NCBI GenBank assembly: GCA_963691655.1
Contig: OY829326.1
Coordinates: 99,633,340 to 99,697,339 of the forward strand
Direction of reading: 5' to 3'
DNA from: Toxonevra muliebris
Lineage: Eukaryota > Arthropoda > Insecta > Diptera > Pallopteridae
DNA length: 64,000 bases
Below are positions 11,284 to 23,432 of this stretch, piece by piece. Positions within the stretch are counted from its first letter, which is position 1; each line of letters begins with the position of its first letter. A program made the position numbers and the translations under genes. Under the pieces are notes generated by a model. The model saw only the letters and a program-made list of their open reading frames with translations. It had not been told where the DNA came from and made no database searches.

Positions 11284-11688
11284 CAAAACTACCTTGAAGA
11301 AGCAAAAAGATCCTGGGTAGCGGAGCAAACCTGTGGTATTACCAGGCTAACATGGACCACTATGGACAATAGACCTACTAGACAGCTACTCAACCTTAGC
11401 AGAAACTCCATCAGCATTACGACTTCGGTGCTCACGGGGCACTGCATAATGGGGAGGCATGCTGCACGACTAGGACTGCCCTTCAATGACTTCTGTCGGG
11501 GCTGCGACTCTAAGGAGGAGGAAGAAACAGTCCTCCATTTCATGTGCGAATGCCCATCAGGAATGCCCAGGAGGAAACTAAAACTCCTGGGCTCACCTTT
11601 CTTCACTAGTCTGTCCGAGCTATCATCCGTAAATATTAAGGACATAGCCAGATTCATTATGGAATCTTCATGGTTCTCCAATCCGTAA
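11284..11688 (+). pseudogene. LINE C-terminal finger region
   Basis: Same frame as the RNase H upstream, after one TAG stop. It reads NSISITTSVLTGHCIMGRHAARLG and then CRGCDSKEEEETVLHFMCECP, the Cys-x2-Cys...His-x4-Cys finger typical of the C-terminus of RNase-H LINEs, ending with SWFSNP and a TAA. The 3' UTR follows directly. Confidence 0.82.
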
Positions 11689-12382
11689 ATGGGGGAGTCG
11701 CGCCGTACTGTGGTATCACAATGAGCCTAAATGTGCTTAAGTGTGCTTTCAAGCAGAAGGCTGCCACTCCAACCTTACCTAACCTACGTGTCAGTGTTGG
11801 GTGCAAAATACGCTCTCGTTATAGACGCTGCTTATTTTTACTGAGTTGCCCGTCTAATGAAAGTAAAATTCTATCAAAAATCTCGATAAGACTAAAACTG
11901 ATTTTAATACGTTGGTAATTGTTGTTGTTTTCCAGAAGAATTACCGGCTCAATTGACATGAAATATGCTGAACTTTACTCCCTCAGAATCTAGATGATTT
12001 TCTCAATTAAATAGGTTCTTGAGAGTGTAAAATTTAATTTCTTTCTCCACTTTTATAAATAGTTTCTCTATTCTTTTCTTTCATCGACAACTTGCTTGTG
12101 AATTTCAATATAATAAAAATACAATACAATATCGAATTAAAAAGAGGATTGAAAGAAGGGAGTGAGGAGAGAGAAAGCAATAGAAAGACCTAGTCTGACC
12201 TTTAGTTATTTTGTTTATAATTTTATTACCAATTTACAATGAAGTTTAGTTTCGTGAAACTCTACAAAAAATTTTTCACTTGGGTACTACAGCAATCGTA
12301 CAAACAGATAGCACCAATACTCCAAGCAGCATGTTTTGCGTCAAAGGTGTTAAATTAGTGTTTGTTTGTTTGTATCATTGTG

Positions 12383-12403
12383 GTGTGCGTGTGTGTGTGT
12401 GTG
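12383..12403. repeat. (GT)n microsatellite
   Basis: GTGTGCGTGTGTGTGTGTGTG with one interruption. Confidence 0.85.
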
Positions 12404-12793
12404 AAGGTCTACGAACGTATGTATGTGTGCGTGTTGTATTTGCAATTGTAGTTGTGTGTTTATTATTTTATTTCCAACTTTGTTTTGTTTGAATGTAATA
12501 TTTTTTTCATCTTGTTGTTGCTGTTATTTCTAGCATTAGGTACTATTGCGACTTGCTGCTACTGCTGCCATTTGTATTACTGTGTTGTTGCCTGGGAAAT
12601 TTCATTAAATTGTAATTACCCAACATATTTCTTTAGCGCGAGTCCTTTTCTCTCCTTTATTTTTATTTTTATTTCCATTTTGTGTGTATGTGTACGTGTG
12701 TGTGTGTTTGTACTTTTTCGCATTTGCTACTCGTGAAATTGCAATTAATGAAATTTTACGCCACACATTTACACAGGCACACAAAGCAACAAC

Positions 12794-12794
<1 letters not shown>

Positions 12795-12827
<33 letters not shown>

Positions 12828-12830
12828 AAG
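12795..12830. repeat. (GA)n microsatellite
   Basis: Long GA run with a few AAAG interruptions. Confidence 0.9.
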
Positions 12831-13789
12831 GGAGACAGAAAGAAAATTGTGTGGAAAGGTTAAATAGTTGTGAACATAATTTTCTGTAGTATAATGTGCA
12901 TATAAATTAAATGAAGAAAGAATTATTGAGATTTTAGCTACTTACAGTAACAACAACAAGAAAAACAAGAAAAACAACCGAAACAGAATTGCAGATTGCA
13001 TTCTTTTTTTATTATTTGTTTTTACTTCTGCATATTTAATTTTTAAATTAAGAAATTATTATTATATGAGCCTTTTCTCAGCTCTCTTAAGCATATGAAG
13101 CTAATGGATCCTGAAAACATTGTAAGCTTTTTGCTTATATTTTGTTTTTGGTTGATATCAAACGAACCATACCCTATACAAAGCTTCTAATATAAAAACT
13201 GAATTTCATAAATCTTTTCGATATGGCTTACTCAAGAGCACACAGAAGAAAAAATCATATGAAAATATAATCTGGTATTAAACTCAATCCTAACGGATCA
13301 TCCAAAACGGAATGCGAGGTTGGTGCATTTGTATTTGGAGAGCCTTAATATTGACTTCCAAACAAAATCAATGTTCTTCAGACCAAATACTAACTAAACT
13401 TCAAATTAAAACTAATATGACTAAACATTTTCAAAGCTAGTTAATTAATGCAGGAAATCAGCACTTTATGTCACGGGTTGGATATTGTCATAAACTGGGC
13501 TCTAGGTCATACAAACGTTATAGGCAATATTTAGTTCGTGTGGTGCTTTCATCTATTAAAACTACTTCAAGACCTATGAATTTCAGGAAAAAAATTAGCT
13601 CAAGGACCAACCTGTAGAAGTTCCCTTCTGCAGGCGGCAAATAAGAAAAACTGTCCATCTGCAATGTGACATGGTTTTTAAATAGCACAGCTACATGGCA
13701 ACTTTTTTTTAGAGTACCTGCATGCCTGGTACACTATCAGAGTTGTGTTTCGAATCTAGCTTTACTCCCTATATAAAAACTTTATCTTC

Positions 13790-14645
13790 TAAAGATGTGC
13801 TGATATAATAATGATACCTAAACCAAATAAACCTGAAGACTCAGTATCCTCATATAGACCTATAAGTTTGCTGGCAATATTCTCTAAAATAGTCATAAGA
13901 ATACTTGAGTAGATTGCTAATAATACTAGAAAATAATAATATAGGTAGTTCTGGATCAATATCATCGCATAGTGAATATTGCCACTAACTTTCTGGAACT
14001 CAAAAAATATTGCCCTTTACTTTACTAATTTACTTCCAGTTTCATTTTATTTGTTTTTAAGACCATGAAAGATCATTTTATGTCAAAGTAAGTGAAGAAA
14101 CATCAGCCATATGTCAAATAAAAGCCGGAGTACCACAGAGCAGTGGTCTAGGTCCTGCCCTTTGTTCAATTTTTACCTGCGACTTGCCTGAAATTGATGT
14201 TGTTACTATTGCTACTTATCCAGAGATTCAAATTAATCGCCTACTGAATCTGCAAATCTAGTTCAGAAATAGCTCGACGACATTCAGCAATGGTTACTTC
14301 GTTGGAAAATAAAGGTGGCACGTCAAGTCAACAAATATCACGTTTTCATTAAGAATAGGGGAATGTCCCCCGTAAAATCTGAATGGAATTACTATCCCCA
14401 AACGTAACAGTGTTAAATTGGAAAGAGCATATAAAAGCGAAGAGGCTACACCTTAACATAAAAGCAAAACGCATGTACTGGTAATTGAGTCCAAAATCAG
14501 AGCTGAGTCTTGAGAACAAACTACTACTTTATAAAACGATATTGAAATGGAGTTCAATTGTGGGGTACCACAGCGGTAGTTCAAACTTAGAAATACTATA
14601 ACGCTATCAATCCAAAACACTGAGATTCTTAGCAAAAGCACTCTT
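13790..14645 (+). pseudogene. Decayed jockey-type LINE reverse transcriptase
   Basis: Pieces in order on the plus strand: MIPKPNKPEDSVSSYRPISL (from about 13811), then after a gap IKAGVPQSSGLGPALCSIFT (about 14120-14175), and the thumb LSPKSELSLENKLLLYKTIL followed by SKTLRFLAKA (about 14490-14640). These are the finger, palm and thumb signatures of jockey-clade RTs. The YADD box is unrecognisable and stops and shifts are frequent. The sequence is cut at its 3' side by the CR1-like LINE at 14646. Confidence 0.75.
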
Positions 14646-14841
14646 AGTTTAGTTTATTTCAGTCTATGGAATTATAGATCCTTACAGACTAATAGATAAA
14701 AAAAACTTAAAATAAAGAAAGAAGTATTCATATATGTAAATCAACATAAGAAGTATAACAATTATAACAATAAACTCATGAATGCATATAAATAAATAAA
14801 AAAATAAATCCTTGATTTAACTAACAATTCAATAAATAAAA

Positions 14842-15807
14842 TTAATTCAGAATAGAATATAGGATTGATTTAAAAGTTTCTCTAGCTAAAGTTATATCCA
14901 AAGAAATATTTGTAAGACTAATTCTATTAAATTCAAGAAGAGCTCTCGTGGTCGGCTCATTAAGTGCATAGTTTGTTCTTTGCAATCCAACATTAAATAA
15001 GTCAGCATGACGCAATTTCCTTGAAGGAACATCAAAACCAATGCGTTCTAGCAAAACAGAACAATTTATTTTACCATTGATAATATCAGTTATAAAGGTC
15101 AAAGATTGCACAGTTCTTCTGCACTCTAGAGAATTTAAATCTATAAGTAAGCAACACGCTTTGTAGGAGGGTAAAGGCTGTGAAAAATTAAATGAACGTA
15201 AAGCAAAATTAATAAATTTTTTTTGTATCCGTTCTATTCTTTTAATGTGAGTAGCATAAAATGGATTCTATATAACAGAGGCATATTCCAACCTGGAACG
15301 AACAAAAGTAGTATAGAGAAGCTTTAGCGTATACGGATCAGTAACCATTTTACTATTCCGTCTCACAAAAGCCAGTGGAGAACAAGATTTAGGAATAATG
15401 TAGTTTAAATGATCTAAAAACGTGAAGTGTGAGTCGAATAACACACCCAAATCAAGAGCTTTCTTATGTGATGCCAACTTCGAATTAGCAAGTTGATATG
15501 ATGAATTAAGAGAATACCTAGATTTAGAAAATGTTACAAAAAAGCACTTTTTTAGATTGAGATATAGAAGATTTTTGTCACACCATAGAACTACATTGTT
15601 AAGATCAGACTGTAGGCAACAAATGTCCAAAGCATTATTAACTCTTAAGAAGATTTTTAAATCATCAGCATACAAAACAAATTTTGTGTTGATAAAACAA
15701 AGAGAAATATCATTGATAAATAAATTAAAAAGCAAAGGGCCCAAAATGCTACCTTGTGGGACACCAGAGGTTGCTTTGAAAAAATACGATTTAACATTAT
15801 CCACCAT
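14842..15807 (-). pseudogene. CR1-like LINE RT, catalytic and C-terminal part
   Basis: Begins MVDNVKSYFFKATSGVPQGS and continues ILGPLLFNLFINDIS, then FVLYADDLKIFLRV, which holds the two catalytic aspartates. Then come LNLKKCFFVTFSKS, LGVLFDSHFTF and SRLEYASVI up to a TAG near 15268. The same frame continues after that stop (HIKRIERIQKKFINFALR, LNSLECRRTVQSLTF, DVPSRKLRHADLF) to the final stop at about 14842. The active-site residues are intact, but the frameshift and stop make the copy non-functional. Confidence 0.85.
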
Positions 15808-16823
15808 TATCGATTGTTAAGGTAGGATTTAATCCAGTTAAGAAAAGTAGAATGAAAACCAATTCTAGCAAGTTTTGCAATTAATATGTTGTGACAAACC
15901 TTGTCAAATGCTTTAGAAAAATCGGTGTACACAGTATCTACTTGCACACCCAAATCAAATGACTTAATACAGTAATCAGAAAAGACGGCTAAATTGGTTA
16001 CTGTAGAGCGACCATCAACAAAACCATGCTGGCAAGTACTAATTACATTCTTTATTGCAAAATATAATTTATCCTTAACTACGCACTCAAAAAGTTTAGA
16101 AATTGTTGAGAGCTTTGAGATTGGTCTATAATTAAGGACATCATTCTTATTGCCACTTTTATGAATTGGGGTAATAAAAGAAACTTTAAACTTATCAATA
16201 AACACACCCGTGTGTAGAGATTTGTTGAAGATTAACTTGATTGGAGGTGGCAGAGATGGCATGCAGTTTTTAATTAAGAATGACGACAAGCCATCATTGT
16301 CCAATTTAGTAGATAATTTAAGTTTTATTATGCCATTGACGACATCCTCATCAGTAAGAGTAAGTGAGCCAAAATCAATAGATGATTCAATATTAGCACA
16401 AACAGAATTATCAACGACATCCACATTCGGATCAAAATTTGAGACAAAGAAATCAGCAAAGAGGTTTGCAGTTTCAGCAGCCGTATTCGAACTTTTACCT
16501 TTATAAAACATTGATGCAGGGATAAAAGAGGAAGACCTTTTCGATTGAATAAAATTCCAAAATGATTTAGGATTCCGTTTTATACCACTTTCACATTGTA
16601 AAATATATTGTTTGTGTAAAATATTATCGAGGCAATTAAATTCTTTCATATAGCGTAAATATTTAGCAAAAGCATCAGCACTATTAGTTGTTTTGTAAAT
16701 TTTGTAGAATTTATTCCTCAGGTTTTTTAACTTTTTAAGACCAGTAGTGTGCCAAGGTAATCTGTGTACTTTCTTAGTCCTGAGTGGAATATTTTCTTTG
16801 AATATATCTAAAGCCTTAGACAA
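15807..16823 (-). pseudogene. CR1-like LINE RT, N-terminal part
   Basis: 338 codons. PWHTTGLKKLKNLRNKFYKIY near the start, then FWNFIQSKRSSS, VSFITPIHKSGNKNDVLNYRP (fingers), CQHGFVDGRSTVTNLAVF and the palm motif VYTDFSKAFDKVCHNILIAK with the first catalytic aspartate, ending SYLNNR at a stop. The reading is open upstream of the first Met to about 16950, so that Met is not the natural start. The next block continues in another frame, so one frameshift near 15805 breaks the protein. Confidence 0.85.
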
Positions 16824-16960
16824 GAATAAATTGAAACAATTTATAACATCCAGTTGATTGAATATATTTCCCCAGTTGATATTGTTAAGTATACTATTTA
16901 GATGAGACCAATCGCACAGACTATAGCTAAAATTCGAATTTATAAAAATTTATCTCTAAA

Positions 16961-18980
16961 ATGAGTGGGATGTGATGCAAATCCGGTTCAGATATAGGAG
17001 AAGTACTAACAACGCATTGCACAAATACCTAAATATTCTAAAAGTAAAAGCTTTTGTATTCATTGGCTTTGTTTTTTGTTATCACATTTGCTAGTACATT
17101 AAGAGTAAATACCAATTTGGGAGGATATTTTTTATATTTTCCCCCAGCTTTTATTTGCATATCTTTTAATGTTTTAATAGTATTATTATATTTATGAAGA
17201 GATATATTAGCTATATTAGATCGATTATATTAGCTAGATTATATATTAGTGCTAATGGAGTACAAGGTTTATAAAATCCTCTTTTTACATAATTATAAAT
17301 TTTGAAAATGAAGAGATTTTGTAAGGTAGCCTCGGCCAAGGATGAATCATTTTCAGGTCATAGCTGATAGCATTTTCTTTGTCTTGTGTAGATGTAGACT
17401 CAAAAATGCACTAAACACTGCTCCCAAACAAATTCAAAATTTTTACAAATTTGATAAAATTTTCCTATTCCATGTGATTTTTGTGTGATAAAAATTTGTT
17501 TTCCATAATAAGCACATTTTCCTCTGGCATGAAACGTGTAAGAATTAAAACAATACAAATTTTATATGGGTACAGGTCACAGAGGTGGTTGATTGCTTGA
17601 CTGGAGTTTCATCTGCCTCAGGTTCAATTCTTAAAAAAATGTCCAAATGGATTGTTCTAATAAAATGGGTCATTTTGGTGATTTAGTTCTTAAATGCATG
17701 ACTCCAGTACCAGTTCAGTAGTTCTCATAGTTCTCAGGTAGAAAATTGAATCCACCAAAAAACAAAAAAAAATATAAAGAAAATCCCAGATGGGAAAGAG
17801 AAAATCTAAATACAGGCGAGGAATCAGCAACTTTGAATTATTCTTAAAATTCTATTAATTCTCGACCCATTATAAACCAATCTAAAACCGAAAACTGAAT
17901 ATTGTTAATATTTTCCATGATTCTTTACTTTGGAAATAGATCATGAGTCATTCCATATAAAATCGTGTAATCGGCAAAGCCAGGTCACCTCGGATCTTGC
18001 CCAAACTTAGTAAGAATCTTCTTTAGGGTTCCAAAAAAGGAAGTCCGAAGTTATAAATTTTTCTCATGCTCCACTTCGACACAGCGCGAATTAAAAAATT
18101 GGAAAAGTGTATTTTTAATGCTTTCCTTTTTTCACTGTAAAATTGGTTTGGTTAAAGATATCTTCACGTTTGAGATGGCGTTCTAAAGCTAAATCAGAGT
18201 AGTTTTATTTTAATTTAATTTAAATCCACATATTTAATACCCACGATTAATAACATCAGGCTGAAAATATGTACATTTTTATGACTTTTCGTGGTGTTTA
18301 GCTGACTTCAGTATCCATACGGTTGAATGTAAGCAGCTAATGTTTCTCAGCCATCAAAGGCACATCTTTCAACAGAAAATAAACCTACGATTGACTAGTT
18401 CCGCCTGCTCCTTATAAAAATAACGGTTCTTGAAGTTTATGAATTTCAAAAACTTGCATACTTTAGGCTATAAAATGGACGTGTTTGGTACGAAGTAAGA
18501 AACTGAAAATTACATAGTATTTAGTTCTTAACCAAAACTTCAAAGCTCTGCAAGCTCGTTATGTTATTTTCATAGTTTGCGCATGTACAGCTTTATTAGA
18601 CATCGAAATAAAGTTTATGAATAAGCAAAAAAAAAAAAATTGCCTGCGTACGTAACGCTACAGCCCGCTATTTGGCTCATATGGAGAAGTTTTATTTTTT
18701 ATTTCCCTCCTCTGCCCCAAAAATGGTCCCTGTATCCGCCACTGACTTTCAAAAAGATTTAAGATATCACGATGAAATTTTAACATGAGAAAATATAGCA
18801 CAGTGGTAAAGATGCAATTTGAATGAGTGTCATTATCGCTTCCCGATAAATATCAAAATTGTTTAAGGGGAAAAAAACAATTTTTACTCCCTTCTGCAAT
18901 CTCTGGATCTAGCAAAATCCAAGCCAGAATATTATACTCATTTTAGTGAGTCTCGCATTGGTTAGCACGAGACGTCCTCA
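16961..18980. other. Non-coding AT-rich spacer
   Basis: No coding signal. A possible tRNA-derived SINE scrap lies at 17576-17640, and a GTATCCGCCACTG phrase near 18732 resembles the end of some hAT elements, with no partner found. Confidence 0.45.
17576..17640 (+). repeat. Possible tRNA-derived SINE fragment
   Basis: GAGGTGGTTGATTGCTTGAC, then about 30 bases later GGTTCAATTC, which matches the polymerase III B-box form GGTTCRANNC. The spacing is about right for A and B boxes. No second copy is in the window, so this is weak. Confidence 0.25.
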
Positions 18981-21900
18981 TAAAATCTCGGAAATACCTC
19001 GTATACTACGTAAACCTCGCAAGTTTGCGTTATGTATATGTTATCATCTGTTTCAAACAAAAAAGTTTGCGAGGTTCTCGCATTGATGGATTGGCTGGGA
19101 GACTGTCTGCGAATTGCTGCATATTAAGCAGCTCAATTCTAAAGTCATTTCTGACTGCACGATGGGATTTTGGTAGATGCAGTAGGTGATGATTAGGGTG
19201 TAAGGACGCATTCCAGTTTAGAAGGAATTACCTAGTAAGTAGTTGGCAATGGTCTTTAACTGGTATAACCTTAGTTTCTATGTACAGGTGGTTGGTGTGT
19301 GTCATTAAATAACATCCTGTCCTGAGTGCGGAGTTTTGCACTGTATGCAGGTTACGCCACTGGGGATAGCTGATGCTTTAATGTTATAATGCGAATTGGA
19401 ATAATATGAATATGGAACATTGGAACAATATGAACTAACTTGAAATATTTTCGGTCCAACTCTGCTATCTCTTTCCTACTATCTAATGTTCTACCTGTTT
19501 CTTTGATACAGTTGCTCATGCTTGCACTAGTGGGGGTATTCACGGTCGTTAGTTATATACATTATTTGCACCTTCCTATAAACAAAGAGGTTCTGGAGAC
19601 TGGAAGGTGGGGGGGGGAGAGAGGGTTTTAATAAAAATTGTGCTCAACTTTTCTGTTTCCTAAATCATTTCCTATCTCAGTACGTTTTCATTTTCAGGTT
19701 TGTCTGGAGTATTTTTGGCTGCTGATCACAAAAAACTTCAGCTTTATTCGTATATTTCCATTTGTAGGAGTTTGAAAAAAAGTTGATTTATTTAAAAGAG
19801 TAACATAGAAGTTTCAATACAAAACACAGTTCATACAAAAAATATTTTAAATTTTTACAAAAACCAAAAAAAAAATTAAAATCTACGAATATTCACTAAA
19901 CCTAAATTTTACAGATTCGAGATCAGCAGAAGGTAATGCCACAACCCAGATACCGTTTTGCTGTTGTACAGTGTATATTTTATAATAATGAGCGATAAAG
20001 TGTTCAAAACTTTTGGCAATCGACAAATATTTTTTAACCCAGTAGTACCCAGAAGCACCCAGTATTTTATTTTTCTCTATGTACTTTAACTGTCCTTAAG
20101 ATAGTTGTTAACAGCTATGAATCTTTCCTTGGCGAATTGTAAATTTGAAAGAGAAGACAGAGTAGTAGCTTTAATTTTGATGTGTCTTTCTCTTCGATTC
20201 TAAAGTGGCAAACTATCTGCCATGCTGCATAATGAGAATTTAAAAAACACTAAAATAAGTTTTCCCACAAACTATTCTAAAAAGTAAACTGAATTAAACC
20301 ATACCAAGCTGCTTTAATACCCCCACACAAACACCTCCTAAGATTGAGCTTTTGCAATTTTAAGTCACTACTAGGATATGGAGGTTTAGCTTTTCAGAGT
20401 TTTAAAATATGGAAATGGTAAATTTAAAAGTTTCCCCATTATTTCATATTTTCAATTCTCTTTCACACACGCACATGCAAAGTACCATAAATTATAATTG
20501 CATTTATTGTGTATGTCCCATACGATGCAATTATTTACACTACATACAACTGTACCTACTACTACATACTTATACTCCACACCATACTACCATACAATAC
20601 TTAAGTATACGAAAATTTTATTAAGAAGATTTTAGTGAAAATCTCATACCATTTAGGAATTACAATTATACTTGACTATATGTATATGAATATGTATATG
20701 ATCATGTCGATGCTAGTGGTGATGTTGATGCTTTGGCTACTGAAGCTGTTACTGTTGTTGTTGTTCTTAGCCTGTAGAGTATGAGGGACACATGTACATA
20801 CCATTCGGGTATATATAAGGTAGGTAGAAGATTTTGAACGATAGAATTAATAGCTTAAAAACATCTTGGCATAAAGACAAATGACCTCACGTTGCGGCTG
20901 GGTAAATGTGTGTGTAATAGTTACTTAATGTAATCCACAAGAGCAAAACAGAATAGAGAATAGGACATGGATAGGATAGCATAGATATACAATAAATATA
21001 CATACATACTTATAATAGTGTACTATAGTCACAGTTTTGGAGCATGCTAATGTTGGCAAAGTGTTGCTGCTACTGCTACCAATACAATTACAATAACAAA
21101 TATAACTACTATTACTGACGGATCCAAGGGGAGATTTTGGGGTTAAAATCCCTACCTTATCGATGTAAATCTTATACATTTTGGGAAGAAAAAGAAGAAA
21201 ATTTTAAGCCCCCATTAGAAAAACTCTGGATCCGGTAGTGGCTACTACTACTGCAACAACTATTACCACTATCTACTATGGCTGATGCTGTGTTGTCATG
21301 GTTAAAGCATCGAGTACAACAATAACAAAGAAACCAGATGACGAACGTTATAGCTCTGCTGGTTGAGAGGGGGAGGAGGAGAAGTAATGCATAGTAAAGA
21401 GAGAAAATTTGTTTGCCAAAGTGTTGTCTTTCGGGTTTGGCAAACATATCAGCAGCAGTAGTAGTAGTAATGGTAAAAACATGTGAAAAAAAACGAAAAA
21501 TAGATAAATACAAAAATAGAAAAAACAATCAAACCCCGTTACAGTAAACCGAATTAAAGAAAATCTGTTTATTTTTCTGGAAACGGGAAGATGCGGGGGT
21601 GAAGAAGATGCACAAAAGATGTGTACCGATGGAAAGAAGAGAAAGCACAAGCACTCGAAGAAGAAAGAGTATCAAGAATATGCAATATAGTCGATGATGA
21701 TATACCGTTAGTTGTATTTGGTATTGTATGTGTGTCTGTGTAGGTACATAGTGACTTTAATATGCGTTTTTGTTTGTTTTTTGTTGCATTTGGCAAGTAG
21801 TCAACAAAATCTCTTCTCTGTGCATCAAAAAAAAATAGTAAATATAATTTCGAGTGGGTAACACGATTGGGAATAACTAGTACGATAGAGCAAACGGAAT

Positions 21901-22690
21901 TGGAAAAGAGCAGCTTGGCCAAAACCAGAAAAATACAAAAACAAATGGGAAAACAATCATGATCTATATATTCATGCATACGTGAAGTTATATTATTTTT
22001 GCTTTTTAAAGGAACTGAGCATTAAGTATACAATCTAACCAAATCAGAAACATTATCAGAAAGAGTCTTGCGCAATGCGAAATTTCGAAGGCCTGTGTTA
22101 TTAAAAAAAATGATAGTTTTTATAAAATTTAAGGTCCCCTGGGTAAATCTAGTTCAAAAAGGATGAACAAAATAAGAAAACCTTTGAATCTCAGCCCCCA
22201 TTGAAGATTTCTGGATCAGCTACTGGCTATATGCATCGCAAAAAAAAAGTTATTATCTTGCGAAGACGAAATTTTCAGGTCCAAATTTCGCATACAAACC
22301 CCGCAAAATTGGACTTTCAAAAGTATCACACAAGCAACAACTAAAAAAGTGTCACGTTACTAATAAGCCTTCGTTCGCGACAAGTAACAACAATAACAAG
22401 GCAGCAAAACTGGAAAACAAAAATGAATAAAAATAAGAATAAAGCGAAAAAAAAATTCTATCTGACTTGACCTGCTTCGTTACCATCTCCATGACCAACA
22501 TCGGTCCTTCATCGTCAATATTGCCAATAATGGTACTACATCGCTGGCCAGCATTGGCAACAGTGTAAACCCTTATACTGGCACCACGGTCTGACCAGAC
22601 CTTTTTCAACTTCACTATATCACTCTGATCTCCAAAATCCATGATATGCTTTAATGACTATTTCTAAATAAATTTATAAAAAATCGGAAT
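18981..22690. other. Non-coding spacer with small repeats
   Basis: AT-rich. Trinucleotide tracts (20700-20765, 21040-21110, 21440-21475), a G-run (19610-19617) and MITE-like ends near 21113-21240 and 22190-22213. The minus-strand ORFs between 20925 and 21979 are biased C/S/L/F readings of trinucleotide repeats, and I do not call them genes. Confidence 0.45.
21113..21240. mobile_element. Short MITE-like element (128 bp)
   Basis: Left end TACTGACGGATCCAAGG and right end CTCTGGATCCGGTAGTG are imperfect inverted copies sharing GGATCCA, with CCC-rich sequence inside. A second right end (CAGCCCCCATTGAAGA followed by TTTCTGGATCAGCTACTGG) lies at 22184-22213 without a visible left end. The flanks are CTACTA-type simple repeat, so I could not confirm a target duplication. 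Confidence 0.45.
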
Positions 22691-22840
22691 GCTGAGCTAT
22701 GAAGAGGGCGAGATTTTTGTTATTTCAAAATTTTAGCCTTTGTGGTACCACCACGGTCTGGCCAGACCGTATTCATTTTCCTACAGTTTTTCCGATATTT
22801 TTACTTTACTTAGTCGTTAGTAACGTGTTGGATTCATACC

Positions 22841-23308
22841 ATGCTATCCAAAAAGCTTGTTATCACGGGGGGAGAAAACAATGACAGTGTTATGGTTGAG
22901 GTTGAGAAAGGATGCCCCCAAGGGGGCGTACTCTCTCCTCTTTTATTTTGCTTCATGGTGGACTCACTTCTTAATGATTTTGGAGTTCACATCCAAGCGT
23001 ATGCTGACGATGTGTGCGTACTAATCTCGGGACGGTCCTTACAGACGGTGTGCATCAAAATGCAAGAAGTCTTGGACAAGATTGAGGTTTGGTGCGATCT
23101 GCAGGGTCTTTCAGAGAATCCCAGTAAAAGCACCTTAGTGCTCTTCACCAGGAAACGTAAGCAGGATGGCCTGTTGCTACCAAAAATGAAAGGAGTAACA
23201 CTGCAGTTGTCTTCTGAAGTTAAAAATTTAGGGGTAACCTTAGATTTCAAACTGTTATGGAAGACGCACGTCAAGCTGAAGGTCTCGCATGCACTAAAGG
23301 TTTTCTAA
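22841..23308 (+). pseudogene. LINE reverse transcriptase, palm and thumb
   Basis: Motifs in order: VEKGCPQGGVLSPLLFCFMV, then IQAYADDVCVLISGRS with both catalytic aspartates, LSENPSKSTLVLFTRKRK, and VKNLGVTLDFKLLWKTHVK. The frame ends at a stop after HALKVF, and the thumb goes on in shifted frames (QCRRAFGKTWGL, then IVIPIVTYASVV). The frame is cut 5' by the truncation, so no natural start exists. Confidence 0.85.
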
Positions 23309-23432
23309 CAGTGCAGGCGAGCTTTCGGCAAGACTTGGGGTCTGAATCTAGCTCTGGAATACTGGGTATACATTGCTATTGTGATACCTATTGTCACGTA
23401 TGCCTCTGTAGTATGTCTCCACAGTATCCTCT

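Larger units (their letters stand above)
10478..11785 (+). mobile_element. 5'-truncated LINE with 11-bp target duplication
   Basis: Flanked by ACGTGTCAGTG at 10467-10477 and again at 11786-11796. It contains the RT thumb (VRRTAAILITGALRTTSTKA from about 10515), RNase H, the C-terminal finger and a 3' UTR that ends in an ACCTA-type repeat (CCAACCTTACCTAACCT). The RT palm and everything upstream are missing, which is the usual product of incomplete target-primed reverse transcription. Group: RNase-H LINE (I/R1/Loa-like). Confidence 0.88.
11797..13790. other. Non-coding spacer with microsatellites
   Basis: AT-rich; TG- and GA-rich tracts (12383-12403, 12682-12710, 12795-12830) and trinucleotide runs. 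ORFs here are low-complexity (V/C/L from GT repeats). Scattered faint resemblance to LINE sequence around 13450-13750 is too weak to call. Confidence 0.5.
14646..16960 (-). mobile_element. CR1-like LINE, minus strand, fairly intact 3' two-thirds
   Basis: Minus-strand reading begins in the region after the endonuclease (DWSHLNSILNNINWGNIF, about 16915-16865), runs through the whole RT and the C-terminal domain, and ends at a stop near 14842, followed by an AT-rich 3' UTR. The UTR ends in a short AAACTAAACTAA repeat near 14646. Ending in a short repeat instead of a long poly(A) fits CR1-type LINEs; the RT wording fits T1/Q-like elements of Diptera. Only one frameshift and one stop were seen in about 700 codons, so this is one of the youngest elements here. 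Confidence 0.8.

Noticed and set aside
18725..18745. GTATCCGCCACTG as the right end of another hAT-like element
   Set aside because: No matching left end or 8-bp duplication found between 16960 and 18740.
20925..21979. Cluster of minus-strand ORFs of 84-136 codons
   Set aside because: Overlapping frames over trinucleotide and T-rich repeats; S/C/L/F-biased, no signal or domain order.
22352..22642. 96-codon minus frame (VKLKKVWSDRGASIRVYTV...)
   Set aside because: No start-site or family support; its distinctive part overlaps the recurring ACCACGGTCTGRCCAGACC motif, which is better explained as a repeat.
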